Positions 1 to 9,577 of a DNA stretch of 52,678 nt are shown here, in pieces. Made by a program: the position numbers and the translations under genes. The notes beneath the pieces are model-generated. The model did not search any database, was not told the DNA's origin, and saw only the letters and a list, made by a program, of their open reading frames with translations. The stretch covers positions 1 to 52,678 of the forward strand of contig NZ_JADNAT010000023.1 in the NCBI RefSeq assembly GCF_015550425.1. Reading direction: 5' to 3'. Position 1 is the first letter of the stretch. Every line of letters begins with the position of its first letter. This stretch comes from Clostridium sp. 1001275B_160808_H3. GTDB taxonomy: Bacteria > Bacillota > Clostridia > Clostridiales > Clostridiaceae.

Positions 1-173
1 CTCAATAAAAAGTTTAATCTCTTCGCTCAAATTACTTTGAGTCTTAATTTTAAGACGTCTAAAAGAATTGCTGGTTTTTACTTAACTTATATTCTGTTCA
101 ATTTTCAAAGATCTACACTTTGCCGTCTCATCGACTGCTTTATCATAATAACATTTCACTACTCAATTGTCAA
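1..173 (-). promoter_or_regulatory. rRNA operon promoter and leader (16S gene just off the left edge)
   Basis: Read on the minus strand, TTGACA (168-173), a 17-nt spacer and TATTAT (145-150) form a strong sigma-A promoter. It is followed by a leader with a boxA-like TAGATCTTTGAAA (103-115), which in this group supports antitermination of rRNA transcripts, and a small GTCTTAA/TTAAGAC hairpin near 44-59. The strand ends in ACTTTTTATTGAG at the window edge, the usual few bases before AGTTTGATC of clostridial 16S rRNA, so about the first 8-10 bases of the window may already be mature 16S. The assignment rests on recognising the leader; the 16S body is not visible. Confidence 0.85.
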
Positions 174-510
174 CACTTTTTTGTCATCAATTTTTCTTGA
201 ATTTTTCTTGTTATTTAGCTTTCGTTCCCGACGACGTTATTTATAATATCATGATTATAATTATCCCTAACTCCAATTTCATATTATTTATTTATTTTAT
301 TATTAAATTTCTAGCTAATTCTAATTTATTCTCTTTTTTTCATATAATGATACACCAGGCAAAGTTAACTGCTAATTCTACAGTTTTAACACAATTAATA
401 TCATATTTCATCAAAATTATCTATATTTTCACAATTTTATTTTACTTAATATCAATTTTAATCTAAAATATTATTATAAAATAATACAAATTAAATATTG
501 GGAGGCATAT
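174..510. other. AT-rich intergenic region between rRNA promoter and lipoprotein gene
   Basis: No convincing gene is present. Short open frames here have no ribosome binding site and overlap the rRNA promoter region. A second, weaker rRNA promoter is possible on the minus strand around 243-270 (TATTAT-like), but I see no good -35. The plus-strand ribosome binding site TTGGGAGGC at about 498-506 belongs to the next gene. Confidence 0.5.
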
Positions 511-1500
511 ATGGTAAAAAGGGCTTTTTTTATTTTAATTATATCAACATTTTTATTTGTAGGTTGCGTAAACAAGAATTCAGATACATCTTCTACAACC
601 AACTCTACATCTCTATCGACATCATATAAGGAAAATATAAATAATAATACTAAAGCAACTCTTTCAGGTAAGACTTCTACTTATACTAAATATATATCTT
701 TAGGTAATTATTTATTCTTTCCTAATGTTGCTAACAATAATAAATTATCGATATTAGATATTTCTAAACCTATAAATAAAATAACTAACAATTTAGTTGT
801 AGATAGTTTTGATTATTCTGTTGACTCATTAGCTACTGATAATAATTTCATCTACTTTTCATCAACATCTAATAGTAAAGGACTTTATAAATTAGATTAT
901 CAAAAAAAGAATGTTACAAAAATTAATGATAGCTACCCTAAAGGATTAGTTTATCAAAATGAGAAACTATATTATACCGATTTAAATACCCAAAACATCT
1001 ACTCATTTGATGTTAAATCTAACTCTAAAACATTATTATCAAATACTAGGGTAGGAGAATTTATCGTAAATAATAATTCTATATACTATAAAAATTTGGA
1101 TGATTCCTCAAAACTATACTGCCTAAAATTAGATAAAAGTGCAAACTTCAAATTAACAGATGCTCCTGTAGATAGCTTTATAACTTATAGTAATAAAATA
1201 TTATTTATAAATACATCAGATAATAATTCTTTATATTCTTTAGACTTATCAAATAATGAAGTAAAAAAAGTTATAGATATTAATGCTACTAAATTAAAGC
1301 AATTCGATGATAAAATTTATTTTATAAATAATAATGATCCAAATTCTATCTATGAACTTAAAGCTATAGATCAGAATAGTAATTTTGATTATAATAAAGT
1401 ATTTTCAGATTTCACAAATGAATATTTTCCTACAGATAAGGGAATTTTCATAGAGACTTCGTCAAATACTAATGAAATAGAAATTCTTAATATAAACTAA
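511..1500 (+). CDS. Lipoprotein with propeller-like (DUF5050-type) repeats
   Basis: The product has 329 residues. It begins with a lipoprotein signal peptide: a charged start, a hydrophobic stretch and the lipobox FVGC, giving lipidated Cys19 and an extracytoplasmic protein anchored to the membrane. A Ser/Thr/Asn-rich linker follows. From about residue 65 onward the chain repeats units of about 40 residues of the type iYfsd...lYklDl...k.ltn, which resembles DUF5050/WD40-like beta-propeller sensor domains of clostridial surface proteins. The ribosome binding site GGGAGGC sits 7 nt before the ATG. It is a single-gene unit between the rRNA promoter and a convergent terminator shared with murD. 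Function is not known; ligand binding or signal sensing at the cell surface is inference from the fold. Confidence 0.7.
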   Translation: MVKRAFFILIISTFLFVGCVNKNSDTSSTTNSTSLSTSYKENINNNTKATLSGKTSTYTKYISLGNYLFFPNVANNNKLSILDISKPINKITNNLVVDSFDYSVDSLATDNNFIYFSSTSNSKGLYKLDYQKKNVTKINDSYPKGLVYQNEKLYYTDLNTQNIYSFDVKSNSKTLLSNTRVGEFIVNNNSIYYKNLDDSSKLYCLKLDKSANFKLTDAPVDSFITYSNKILFINTSDNNSLYSLDLSNNEVKKVIDINATKLKQFDDKIYFINNNDPNSIYELKAIDQNSNFDYNKVFSDFTNEYFPTDKGIFIETSSNTNEIEILNIN

Positions 1501-1503
1501 AAA

Positions 1504-1529
1504 AATAAAAGGCCATCTGGCCTTTTATT
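1504..1529. terminator. Bidirectional terminator between lipoprotein gene and murD
   Basis: The arms AATAAAAGGCC and GGCCTTTTATT are perfectly complementary around a 4-base ATCT loop, with T-runs on one side and A-runs on the other. It can end transcripts of both convergent genes. Confidence 0.85.
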
Positions 1530-1532
1530 TTT

Positions 1533-2912
1533 TTATGATATTCTATTTACTATTTCCTTAAATTTATTTCCTCTTTCAGCAAAGTTAGGGAACATATCAA
1601 AAGATGCACAAGCTGGTGATAAAGTAACTATATCCCCCTCTACTGCTAATTCTTTAGCTTTAAATACAGCATCCTCCAAAGTATCTACCAGACTTATAGA
1701 AACTTCAATACCTTTTTCTTCTTTCAATTTTAAAAATGCATCTTTAATTAAATCCTTTGTAGCTCCTAGCAATATTAATTCCTTTATATACGGATATCCT
1801 TCCTCTGCTAAAGGCTCAAAAGGAATATGCTTATCATAGCCTCCTGCTATTAAAATTACTTTTCTTTCAAAAGCGAATAATCCAGCTAATGTTCTTGTTG
1901 GACTTGAAGCTATAGAGTCATTATAATATTTAACACCATTAATTTCCCTAACTAATTCACATCTATGCTCAACACCACCAAAGTTCTCAGCAACTTTCTT
2001 CATAACCTCTATAGATACATCATCTTTTGTTGCTAAAAATGCAGCTAAATAATTCTCTATATTATGAATTCCTTTAATAGCTATATTTTCTTTATCACAG
2101 ACCATCTTACCTTCTAGATATAACACGTTATCCTTTAAGTATGCACCATTTTCAATTTGTCTTTTAGAACTAAACTCTTTAACTATTCCTTTTGCCTCTG
2201 AAACGAATCCATGAGTTATTTCATTTTCTCTATTTAATATTAAAACTCCATCTTTATCTTGATTTAAAAATATGTTTTTCTTAGCATCTATATATTCTTG
2301 CATATCAAGATGCATATCTAAATGATTTGGTGCAAGATTTGTTACTATCGCAATATCAACCGGAGCATCCATAGTCATAAGCTGAAAGCTAGATAATTCT
2401 AAAACAACTTTATCTTCTTCTCCTATTTCTTCTATATCGGAGAACAATGGGGTTCCTATATTTCCACCAACCCACGTTTTATATCCTGCTTCTTCTAGAA
2501 GCTTTGATATAATCGTTGTTGTTGTTGTTTTTCCATCACTTCCTGTAATTCCGTAAACTTTCCCCTTACAATATCTAACAAACTCCTCCATTTCTGAAGT
2601 TATATATGCACCTTCATTTTTTACTTTTACTAAAGCATCACAATCTATTCTCATTGAAGGAGTTTTAAATACAACATCAAATCCCGTTAACCTATCTAAG
2701 TAACCATCTCCTAGTTCTAAGATAACTGATAATTCATCAAACTCTTTTGCAATGTCACCTAACTCTTCTCTATTCTTCTTATCAAATGCAGTTACAACCG
2801 CTCCAAGCTTAACTAAAAACCTTATAAGCGGTATATTGCTAACTCCTATTCCTACAACAGCAACTTTTTTCCCTTTTATAAAACTTTTAAATTCATTAAA
2901 TTGCTTTTTCAT
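1533..2912 (-). CDS. murD: UDP-N-acetylmuramoyl-L-alanine--D-glutamate ligase
   Basis: MurD adds D-glutamate to UDP-MurNAc-L-Ala in the cytoplasm, an ATP-dependent step of peptidoglycan precursor synthesis. The 459-residue product has the usual Mur ligase plan: an N-terminal UDP-binding Rossmann fold with VVGIGVSNI (about 19-27), the ATP-binding loop [10 protein letters not shown] (121-130), the central motif [11 protein letters not shown] near 191-201 and the C-terminal domain with [12 protein letters not shown] near 330, where the acceptor is bound. The ATG is preceded by GGAGGAAG at good spacing. It stands alone rather than in a dcw cluster, as is usual for clostridia; murC lies far away at 38430. 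I am confident of MurD rather than MurC/E/F from the central and C-terminal motifs. Confidence 0.95.
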   Translation of the reverse strand: MKKQFNEFKSFIKGKKVAVVGIGVSNIPLIRFLVKLGAVVTAFDKKNREELGDIAKEFDELSVILELGDGYLDRLTGFDVVFKTPSMRIDCDALVKVKNEGAYITSEMEEFVRYCKGKVYGITGSDGKTTTTTIISKLLEEAGYKTWVGGNIGTPLFSDIEEIGEEDKVVLELSSFQLMTMDAPVDIAIVTNLAPNHLDMHLDMQEYIDAKKNIFLNQDKDGVLILNRENEITHGFVSEAKGIVKEFSSKRQIENGAYLKDNVLYLEGKMVCDKENIAIKGIHNIENYLAAFLATKDDVSIEVMKKVAENFGGVEHRCELVREINGVKYYNDSIASSPTRTLAGLFAFERKVILIAGGYDKHIPFEPLAEEGYPYIKELILLGATKDLIKDAFLKLKEEKGIEVSISLVDTLEDAVFKAKELAVEGDIVTLSPACASFDMFPNFAERGNKFKEIVNRIS

Positions 2913-2997
2913 AATCTTCCTCCAAAACCATCTATAAAATATTATATGAAACTCTTTTTAGTAAGTTCAAATTAGTAATATAAACTTATTAAACAAA

Positions 2998-3105
2998 TCA
3001 TTTATAACCAACTAAATATGTATTATCATTTCTCACATTTGTTCGGATTAGTAACTTCTCCTTGCCAAACGTAAAATTTGGAACCTCTCTTAAAGTCTGT
3101 CCCAA
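2998..3105 (-). pseudogene. Possible 35-codon coding remnant, unknown origin
   Basis: Between murD and glyS a minus-strand frame reads about 35 codons ending in ...NDNTYLVGYK-stop. Its composition (REVPNFTFGKEKLLIRTN) looks like real protein and is richer in G+C than the surrounding DNA. A stop lies three codons upstream and the only start, TTG, has no proper spacing to the AAGGAA before it. I take it as the C-terminal scrap of a decayed gene, or a tiny ORF. I do not recognise the family. Confidence 0.3.
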
Positions 3106-3141
3106 TTCCTTCTAATTATAACACTTAAATTAATTAAATAC

Positions 3142-3176
3142 AAAAGAGAGGAGAATTTCAACATCTCCTCTCTTTT
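3142..3176 (-). terminator. Terminator of glyS
   Basis: A 13-bp stem (AAAAGAGAGGAGA with TCTCCTCTCTTTT) begins a few bases after the glyS stop codon and is followed by a U-run on the minus strand. It could also act in the plus direction. Confidence 0.85.
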
Positions 3177-3181
3177 TAGAA

Positions 3182-4573
3182 TTAGAATTCTAAGCTTTTT
3201 TCAATGTAAGCTTCTAAATCTGAAATTTTTACTCTCTCTTGTTCCATAGTATCTCTATTTCTAATAGTAACTGATTCATCTTCTAAAGTATCAAAATCTA
3301 TTGTTATACAGAATGGAGTTCCTATTTCGTCTTGTCTTCTATATCTCTTACCGATACTTCCAGCCTCATCATATTCTATATTGAATTTTTTGCTTAAATC
3401 AGAATATACATCTAAGGCTTTTTCGGAAAGTTTCTTTGAAAGTGGTAAAATCGCAGCCTTATATGGAGCTAAAGCTGGATGTAAATGCATAACTGTTCTA
3501 ACATCTCCACCTTCTAACTCTTCTTCATCATATGCATCTACTAAGAATGCTAAAGCAACTCTATCAGCTCCTAAAGATGGTTCTATAACATAAGGAACAT
3601 ATTTTTCGTTAGTTGTTGGATCTAAGTAGCTCATATCTTGACCTGAATGTTCTTGATGCTTTTTTAGATCATAATCTGTTCTATCAGCTATTCCCCATAA
3701 TTCACCCCATCCAAATGGGAATAAGTATTCTATATCTGATGTTGCATTTGAATAGAATGATAGTTCTTCTTCACCATGATCTCTCATTCTTAAGTTATCT
3801 TGTTCTACTCCTAGATTTAATAAGAAGTTCCAGCAATAATCCTTCCAGTACTTAAACCACTCTAAGTCTGTTCCTGGCTTACAGAAAAATTCTAACTCCA
3901 TTTGTTCAAATTCTCTTGTTCTAAATGTAAAGTTTCCTGGAGTTATTTCATTTCTAAATGATTTACCAATTTGAGCAATACCAAATGGAACTTTCTTTCT
4001 TGAAGTTCTTTGCACTGATTTAAAGTTTACAAATATACCTTGAGCTGTCTCCGGTCTTAAGTATATTGTACTAGCGGAATCCTCTGTTATTCCTTGGAAT
4101 GTTTTAAACATTAAATTAAACTTTCTTATATCAGTATAATTTAATTTTCCGCACTTAGGACATACTATATTATTCTTTTCTATGTATTCCTTTAATTGCT
4201 CATTAGACCATCCATCTGCGCTAGCAACTTCTGCTCCATTTTCAGTCATATGATCTTCTACAATTTTGTCTGCTCTAAATCTTGCTTTACATTCTTTACA
4301 ATCCATTAAAGGATCTGAAAATCCACCAACGTGTCCTGATGCAACCCATACTTCTGGATTCATTAATATAGCACAATCTACTCCTACATTATACGGACTT
4401 TCTTGAACGAACTTCTTCCACCATGCTTTTTTAACGTTATTTTTAAATTCAACTCCTAATGGACCGTAATCCCAAGAGTTCGCTAATCCTCCGTATATCT
4501 CTGATCCTGGGAATACAAAACCTCTACTCTTACAAAGAGCAACTATTTTTTCCATAGTTTTTTCTACTGCCAT
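3182..4573 (-). CDS. glyS: Glycyl-tRNA synthetase, homodimeric class II
   Basis: Charges tRNA-Gly. The 463-residue product is the alpha2 (eukaryote/archaea-like) form rather than the alpha/beta form. It begins [19 protein letters not shown], has a CKEC...CPKC four-cysteine pair that may hold zinc (about residues 90-160), class II motif 2 around [19 protein letters not shown], and a C-terminal anticodon-binding domain from about 370. The frame stays open for 39 more codons upstream, but that part lies inside the T-box; the ATG at 4573 has GGAGGT seven bases upstream and is the true start. It is regulated by the glycine T-box directly upstream and ends at its own terminator. Confidence 0.96.
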   Translation of the reverse strand: MAVEKTMEKIVALCKSRGFVFPGSEIYGGLANSWDYGPLGVEFKNNVKKAWWKKFVQESPYNVGVDCAILMNPEVWVASGHVGGFSDPLMDCKECKARFRADKIVEDHMTENGAEVASADGWSNEQLKEYIEKNNIVCPKCGKLNYTDIRKFNLMFKTFQGITEDSASTIYLRPETAQGIFVNFKSVQRTSRKKVPFGIAQIGKSFRNEITPGNFTFRTREFEQMELEFFCKPGTDLEWFKYWKDYCWNFLLNLGVEQDNLRMRDHGEEELSFYSNATSDIEYLFPFGWGELWGIADRTDYDLKKHQEHSGQDMSYLDPTTNEKYVPYVIEPSLGADRVALAFLVDAYDEEELEGGDVRTVMHLHPALAPYKAAILPLSKKLSEKALDVYSDLSKKFNIEYDEAGSIGKRYRRQDEIGTPFCITIDFDTLEDESVTIRNRDTMEQERVKISDLEAYIEKSLEF

Positions 4574-4599
4574 TTTAATACCTCCAATTTTTTTATAAA

Positions 4600-4772
4600 T
4601 AAAAAAAGCCTCAGACCTAAAGGGACGAAATTTCAATTCCGCGGTTCCACCCTTCTTGGCTTTAGCCCAACTTTCAATGTTAATACTCAAAAGCGCCCTT
4701 CAACTTAAATTAATAACGATTCACACCAACCATCGTCTCTCTAAAAGAAATATTAAGTTTACTCCTCTTTAT
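4600..4772 (-). promoter_or_regulatory. T-box riboswitch, glycine specific, controlling glyS
   Basis: The minus-strand leader contains the stem I marks GAGGAGTA, AGAGACGATGGTTGGTG and a specifier loop TGAAG-GGC-GCTTTTGAGT; the codon GGC at 4695-4697 reads glycine. The T-box sequence AAGGGTGGAACCGCGG is at about 4639-4654 and a terminator with GGCTTTTTTTA ends near 4600. Binding of uncharged tRNA-Gly would let transcription read through into glyS. The specifier was assigned by aligning it with the asparagine T-box at 45222 in the same window. Confidence 0.93.
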
Positions 4773-4798
4773 CATTGTACCTATTAAATTATATATTA

Positions 4799-4826
4799 AT
4801 TTTACCAAAAGCCTTTTATATGTCAA
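4799..4826 (-). promoter_or_regulatory. Promoter of the glyS T-box transcript
   Basis: TTGACA (4821-4826), 16-nt spacer and TAAAAT (4799-4804) on the minus strand, upstream of the T-box stem I. The rest of 4773-4951 is AT-rich and I see nothing else in it. Confidence 0.7.
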
Positions 4827-4951
4827 GTATAAAAGACTTTTTATTAAATATTTAAATTATATTAATAACTTATATCATTTTGATTGTACTTAACTTCAAA
4901 TACTATAATTCAAATTCTAGAATTCAAATATTATATATCATTATATAATAA

Positions 4952-4998
4952 AAGAGTTTTATAACAATAGATAAATTATCTACTCTTATAAAACTCTT
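4952..4998 (-). terminator. Terminator of the tRNA-Asn cluster
   Basis: The inverted repeat AAGAGTTTTATAA / TTATAAAACTCTT with a 21-nt AT-rich loop lies 8 nt after the last tRNA on the minus strand. Confidence 0.6.
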
Positions 4999-5005
4999 AT
5001 AAAAA

Positions 5006-5080
<75 letters not shown>

Positions 5081-5111
5081 ATATTCTTATAAATTAATCT
5101 TAAAATTAAAA

Positions 5112-5186
<75 letters not shown>

Positions 5187-5217
5187 ATATTCCTATAAAT
5201 TAATTTCAAAATTAAAA

Positions 5218-5292
<75 letters not shown>

Positions 5293-5310
5293 ATATTTAC
5301 TACATTAGTT

Positions 5311-5338
5311 ATTATATCAAGTTTTATTAATATTGCAA
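5311..5338 (-). promoter_or_regulatory. Promoter of the tRNA-Asn cluster
   Basis: Minus strand TTGCAA (5333-5338), 16-nt spacer, TATAAT (5311-5316), placed about 20 nt before the first tRNA-Asn. Confidence 0.7.
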
Positions 5339-5456
5339 GTGTTTTTTGTAATTTTTTTAATTTTAATTTCTAAAAATAAAAAAAATATTCAAAAGCAATA
5401 AACCATTTGCATAAAATTAAATAAAATGGGAGCAAAAAACTTTACTCCCTAAAATA

Positions 5457-6962
5457 TTATTTTTGTGGTTTCATTGTTGGGAACATTATAACATCTCTTA
5501 TAGATGCTGAATCTGTTAAGAACATTATAACTCTATCTATACCTATACCTAATCCACCTGTTGGAGGCATACCTGTTTCTAAAGCGCTCATAAACTCTTC
5601 ATCTATCATGTATGCTTCATCATCACCTAGTTCTCTTTCTTTTTCTTGTTGATTAAATCTCTCTCTTTGAACTATTGGGTCATTTAATTCGGAATATGCA
5701 TTACATATTTCTCTTCCAAATACAAATCCTTCAAATCTTTCAGTAAATTTATCATTTCCTCTTTTCTTTTTAGTTAAAGGAGATATTTCTACTGGATAAT
5801 CACAAATAAAGGTTGGTTGTATCATATGTTGTTCTGCATATTCTTCAAATAGAACATTTAACACTTCACCTTTTGTAACATGCTTAATATTCTTTTTAAA
5901 TTCTAAATTCTTTTCTTTAGCTATAGTTTGAGCTTCTTCATCTGATTTTATTTCATTAAAATCTATACCTGTATGTTCTTTTACAGCATCAACCATAGTT
6001 ATTCTTCTCCATGGTGGTGCAAAGTCAATTTCTGTACCTTGATAATTAACCTTAGTTGTTCCATTTACTTTTTCACATACTGATGCTATCATATTTTCTG
6101 CAATTTCCATCATATCATTATAGTCAGAAAATGCTTCATATAATTCTATCATTGTAAACTCAGGATTATGTCTTACAGACATACCTTCATTTCTGAAAGT
6201 TCTTCCCATATCATAAACTTTTTCTAATCCAGCAACTATACATCTCTTTAAATATAATTCTGGAGCTATTCTTAAGTACATATCTATATCTAAAGTATTA
6301 TGATGAGTTATAAATGGTCTTGCTGATGCTCCTCCTGCTATAGGTGCAAGCATTGGAGTTTCAACTTCTATAAATCCTCTGTTATCTAAGAACTCTCTCA
6401 CGCCTTTAAGTATAGCTGCTCTCTTCATAAAGTTAGTCTTAACTTCTGGATTTGAGATCATATCTACTTCTCTTTGTCTATATCTTAAATCTGGATCTTT
6501 TAATCCATGCCATTTTTCTGGTAATGGTTTTAATGATTTACATATTAATTCGAAGCTCTTAACTTTAACTGATACTTCTCCAGTTTTAGTTTTAAACACT
6601 TCTCCAGTTGCAACAACCCAATCACCTAAATCATATGTTTTATATGATTTTAAGGCTTCTTCTCCTACTTCATCTATTTTTATAAATAATTGAATTTTTC
6701 CATCTCTATCTTGTATGTCTGAGAATACAACTTTTCCTTGACCCCTCTTAGACATAATTCTTCCAGCAACTGTAACTATAGTTCCTTCTAAATTTTCAAA
6801 ATCATCCTTAACATCCTCTGACATATGTGTTCTTTCAACTTTATAAACGTCAAATGGATCCTTTCCTTGATTTTGTAACTCTATTAGTTTTTCTCTTCTT
6901 AATGCTTCTTGCTCACTAAACTGAGATTCTAACTCTTGTATATTCATTTCCTCAGTTGACAT
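5457..6962 (-). CDS. lysS: Lysyl-tRNA synthetase, class II
   Basis: Charges tRNA-Lys. The 501-residue product has the N-terminal OB-fold anticodon-binding domain (about 60-170, with [19 protein letters not shown]) and the class II core: motif 2 around [19 protein letters not shown] and motif 3 [16 protein letters not shown] near the C terminus. Length matches the bacterial family. The ATG has GGAGGGAT upstream. It follows greA by 14 nt and is therefore the last gene of a coaX-dusB-greA-lysS run. No T-box precedes it. Confidence 0.96.
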   Translation of the reverse strand: MSTEEMNIQELESQFSEQEALRREKLIELQNQGKDPFDVYKVERTHMSEDVKDDFENLEGTIVTVAGRIMSKRGQGKVVFSDIQDRDGKIQLFIKIDEVGEEALKSYKTYDLGDWVVATGEVFKTKTGEVSVKVKSFELICKSLKPLPEKWHGLKDPDLRYRQREVDMISNPEVKTNFMKRAAILKGVREFLDNRGFIEVETPMLAPIAGGASARPFITHHNTLDIDMYLRIAPELYLKRCIVAGLEKVYDMGRTFRNEGMSVRHNPEFTMIELYEAFSDYNDMMEIAENMIASVCEKVNGTTKVNYQGTEIDFAPPWRRITMVDAVKEHTGIDFNEIKSDEEAQTIAKEKNLEFKKNIKHVTKGEVLNVLFEEYAEQHMIQPTFICDYPVEISPLTKKKRGNDKFTERFEGFVFGREICNAYSELNDPIVQRERFNQQEKERELGDDEAYMIDEEFMSALETGMPPTGGLGIGIDRVIMFLTDSASIRDVIMFPTMKPQK

Positions 6963-6976
6963 TAAATATCCCTCCG

Positions 6977-7459
6977 TTACTCTCTTCTTATTCCTAATAC
7001 TTCAAACTTGTTTGTTCCACCTGGAACTAACACTTCAACAATCTCTCCAACCTTTTTACCTAATAAAGCAGCTCCTACTGGTGATTCATTTGATATTTTG
7101 AATTCCATAGGATCTGCTTCTGCTGAACCTACTATTGAATATTCAACTTCTTCATCAAATTCATAATCCTTAACTTTAACTATTGTTCCTACTGCAACCT
7201 TATCTGTTGGAATTTCTGATCCATCAACAACAACAGCATTCTTTAGCATATTTTCTAATTGAATAATTCTACCTTCAGTAAATGCTTGTTCGTTTTTAGC
7301 TTCATCATATTCTGAGTTTTCGCTTAAATCTCCGTATCCTAATGCTACTTTTATTTTTTCAGTTATTTCTTTTCTTTTAACAGTTTTTAAAAATTCTAAT
7401 TCATCTTCTAACTTTTTTACACCTTCGTATGTCATTACGAACTTTTTAGTTTCACTCAT
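6977..7459 (-). CDS. greA: Transcription elongation factor GreA
   Basis: GreA enters the secondary channel of RNA polymerase and stimulates cleavage of backtracked RNA. The 160-residue protein has the N-terminal antiparallel coiled coil (about 1-80) with the acidic tip [13 protein letters not shown] carrying the catalytic Asp/Glu residues, and the C-terminal FKBP-like domain (85-160) with [17 protein letters not shown] good GGGGAG site precedes the ATG. It is 14 nt upstream of lysS. A gap of about 210 AT-rich bases separates it from dusB, so it may have its own promoter, although I could not pick one with confidence. Confidence 0.95.
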   Translation of the reverse strand: MSETKKFVMTYEGVKKLEDELEFLKTVKRKEITEKIKVALGYGDLSENSEYDEAKNEQAFTEGRIIQLENMLKNAVVVDGSEIPTDKVAVGTIVKVKDYEFDEEVEYSIVGSAEADPMEFKISNESPVGAALLGKKVGEIVEVLVPGGTNKFEVLGIRRE

Positions 7460-7672
7460 GATTTTCTCCCCTTCAAATTTCTACTTTTATTTAAATACCT
7501 AACACTAGGTCTGATATTCTTAAAATCATTTAAAACATTATAAATCAGCAAGTATTATATGTCAACTAAGTTATAAGCTAAAGGTATCCCTTTATCTTTA
7601 TTTAACAGATATATAGTATTCTCGCTTTTAATATATTTATTCTTTTAAAAATTTATTATTCAGGTATATAAT

Positions 7673-8659
7673 TTAAACTTTATCGAAACTTCTTATTAAT
7701 TCATACTTATAGTTATTTAACAATTCAATTACAGAATTGCTATCTTCTAAAGTATTCATAACTCCCCTTATGTCATTACTTTTAGGTAATCCCTTCATAT
7801 ACCAAGATGCATGTTTTCTCATTTCCCTCACAGCTTTTCTCTCGCCATCGTACTTAATTGCTAATTCATAATGTCTTAAACACATATTTATTCTGTCTAA
7901 ATAACTTATTTCTAAAGGTGAATTTCCTTTTAAGGCATATTCAATTTGCTTAAATATCCACGGATTCCCCATACTCCCTCTTGCAACCATAATTCCATCG
8001 CAATTAGTTTTATTCTTTAACTCTAGTGCATCTTCTGCTGTAAATACATCTCCATTTCCTAACACTGGTATTGAAACAGCATCCTTAACTTTCCCTATTA
8101 TATCCCAATCTGCTTTTCCTTCATACATCTGTTCTTTGGTTCTTCCATGAACAGTAATCGCATCTACTCCAGCATCTTCAAGACCCTTAGCAAATTCAAC
8201 AGCATTGATATTTCCTTCATCCCAACCTTTTCTGAATTTAACTGTTACTGGTTTAGTAGATACCTTTTTAATTTCTCTTACTATATTGGCTGCTAACTCC
8301 GGATGCTTTAGTAAAGCTGATCCTTCCCCATTCTTAGTAATTTTATTTACAGGACACCCCATATTTATATCTATTAAACAAATATCTTCTCTTTCATTAA
8401 AATATCTTTGTACTACTTCAGCCATTATCTTAGGATCATTCCCAAAAATTTGAGCTGCAACAGGAGTTTCTTCATCAGCTATTCTAAGCAATGACTTTGT
8501 ATTTTCATTTCCATAGTAAAGGGCTTTAGCGCTTACCATCTCTGTATAAACTAACCCACATCCCATCTCCTTACATAGTCCTCTAAAAGATATATCTGTT
8601 ACCCCTGCCATAGGTGCTAGAAAAACATTATTTTCAAATTCTAGGTTTCCAATTTTCAT
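7673..8659 (-). CDS. dusB: tRNA-dihydrouridine synthase (DusB type)
   Basis: An FMN enzyme that reduces uridines in the tRNA D-loop. The 328-residue protein starts with [13 protein letters not shown], has the catalytic cysteine in [22 protein letters not shown] (about residue 100), and FMN-binding stretches [11 protein letters not shown] and [16 protein letters not shown] in the TIM barrel, followed by the helical C-terminal domain. It starts 6 nt after the coaX stop codon, so the two are cotranscribed. DusB rather than DusA/C is inferred from the Firmicute context and from the near-universal coaX-dusB-greA-lysS neighbourhood. Confidence 0.92.
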   Translation of the reverse strand: MKIGNLEFENNVFLAPMAGVTDISFRGLCKEMGCGLVYTEMVSAKALYYGNENTKSLLRIADEETPVAAQIFGNDPKIMAEVVQRYFNEREDICLIDINMGCPVNKITKNGEGSALLKHPELAANIVREIKKVSTKPVTVKFRKGWDEGNINAVEFAKGLEDAGVDAITVHGRTKEQMYEGKADWDIIGKVKDAVSIPVLGNGDVFTAEDALELKNKTNCDGIMVARGSMGNPWIFKQIEYALKGNSPLEISYLDRINMCLRHYELAIKYDGERKAVREMRKHASWYMKGLPKSNDIRGVMNTLEDSNSVIELLNNYKYELIRSFDKV

Positions 8660-8665
8660 ATTATA

Positions 8666-9445
8666 CTACTCCTTATTTTTTTCGTATATTATTCTTAACC
8701 CCTCTAATGTTAAACTAGAATCAACCTTATCTATAACGTCTGTTTCCTTAGCTATTAATTTTGCTAATCCCCCTGTCGCTATAACTAAAGGTTCATCTGA
8801 ACCAAGATCTTTCATTTCTTTTTTTATTTTATTTACTATATATTCTACCTGCCCTATATATCCATAAATTATACCCGCTTGCATGCTAGATATAGTATTT
8901 TTACATATTATATTTTTTGGTACTTCTAATTCTACTCTCGGTAACTTTGCAGCTCTATCAAATAAAGCATCAGATGCTATTCTTATTCCTGGTGTAATAC
9001 ATCCCCCAAGATAGTTTGCTTCTTTAGTTAATGAACAAAATGTTGTTGCTGTTCCAAAATCTATTATTATAAGATCTCTCTTATACTTGTCATGAGCAGC
9101 TACAGCATTTACAATTCTATCAGCTCCCACTTCCTTTGGATTATCATATTTAATATTTATTCCAGTTTTAACCCCTGGACCTACAATTAAAGGATTAATT
9201 CCAAAACTCTTTTTTATCATATTCTCTAATGAATGCATTATATTAGGAACAACAGATGAAATTATTATTCCTTTTACTTCTCTAGGATTTAGATTACTTT
9301 GAATAAAAAGCTGCATAACTTGAATAGAATATTCATCTGATGTTTTTTTTGCATCAGTAGAAATTCTCCAGCTAGCAATATTTTCAGAATTATTATATAC
9401 TCCCAAGACTATATTTGTATTACCTACGTCTACTACTAAAATCAT
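8666..9445 (-). CDS. coaX: Type III pantothenate kinase
   Basis: Phosphorylates pantothenate in the first step of coenzyme A synthesis. The 259-residue ASKHA-fold protein shows the phosphate-binding N terminus [26 protein letters not shown] (about 106-117), the Asp-containing [10 protein letters not shown] (about 126-135) and GGCITPGI. It has the usual length of CoaX, an enzyme not inhibited by CoA in characterised members. GGTGGTG precedes the ATG. It begins the coaX-dusB unit and is separated from fhs upstream by a terminator. Confidence 0.94.
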   Translation of the reverse strand: MILVVDVGNTNIVLGVYNNSENIASWRISTDAKKTSDEYSIQVMQLFIQSNLNPREVKGIIISSVVPNIMHSLENMIKKSFGINPLIVGPGVKTGINIKYDNPKEVGADRIVNAVAAHDKYKRDLIIIDFGTATTFCSLTKEANYLGGCITPGIRIASDALFDRAAKLPRVELEVPKNIICKNTISSMQAGIIYGYIGQVEYIVNKIKKEMKDLGSDEPLVIATGGLAKLIAKETDVIDKVDSSLTLEGLRIIYEKNKE

Positions 9446-9468
9446 ACAAGCACCACCTTAATACAATT

Positions 9469-9493
9469 AAAAGCAGCTTTGAAAGCTGCCTTT
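9469..9493 (-). terminator. Terminator of fhs
   Basis: GCAGCTTT/AAAGCTGC hairpin with A- and T-runs on both sides, lying between the fhs stop and the coaX start. Confidence 0.7.
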
Positions 9494-9577
9494 ATTTAAA
9501 TAAATATAATCACAATAATTTAACAATTTAATTTTAACAATTACAAATCATTTGTCAAGTGTTGTAAAATCTATATA

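Noticed and set aside
37..466. Two open frames near the left edge
   Set aside because: They overlap the rRNA leader and promoter, are built of Phe/Ile/Leu runs from AT-rich DNA and have no ribosome binding site.
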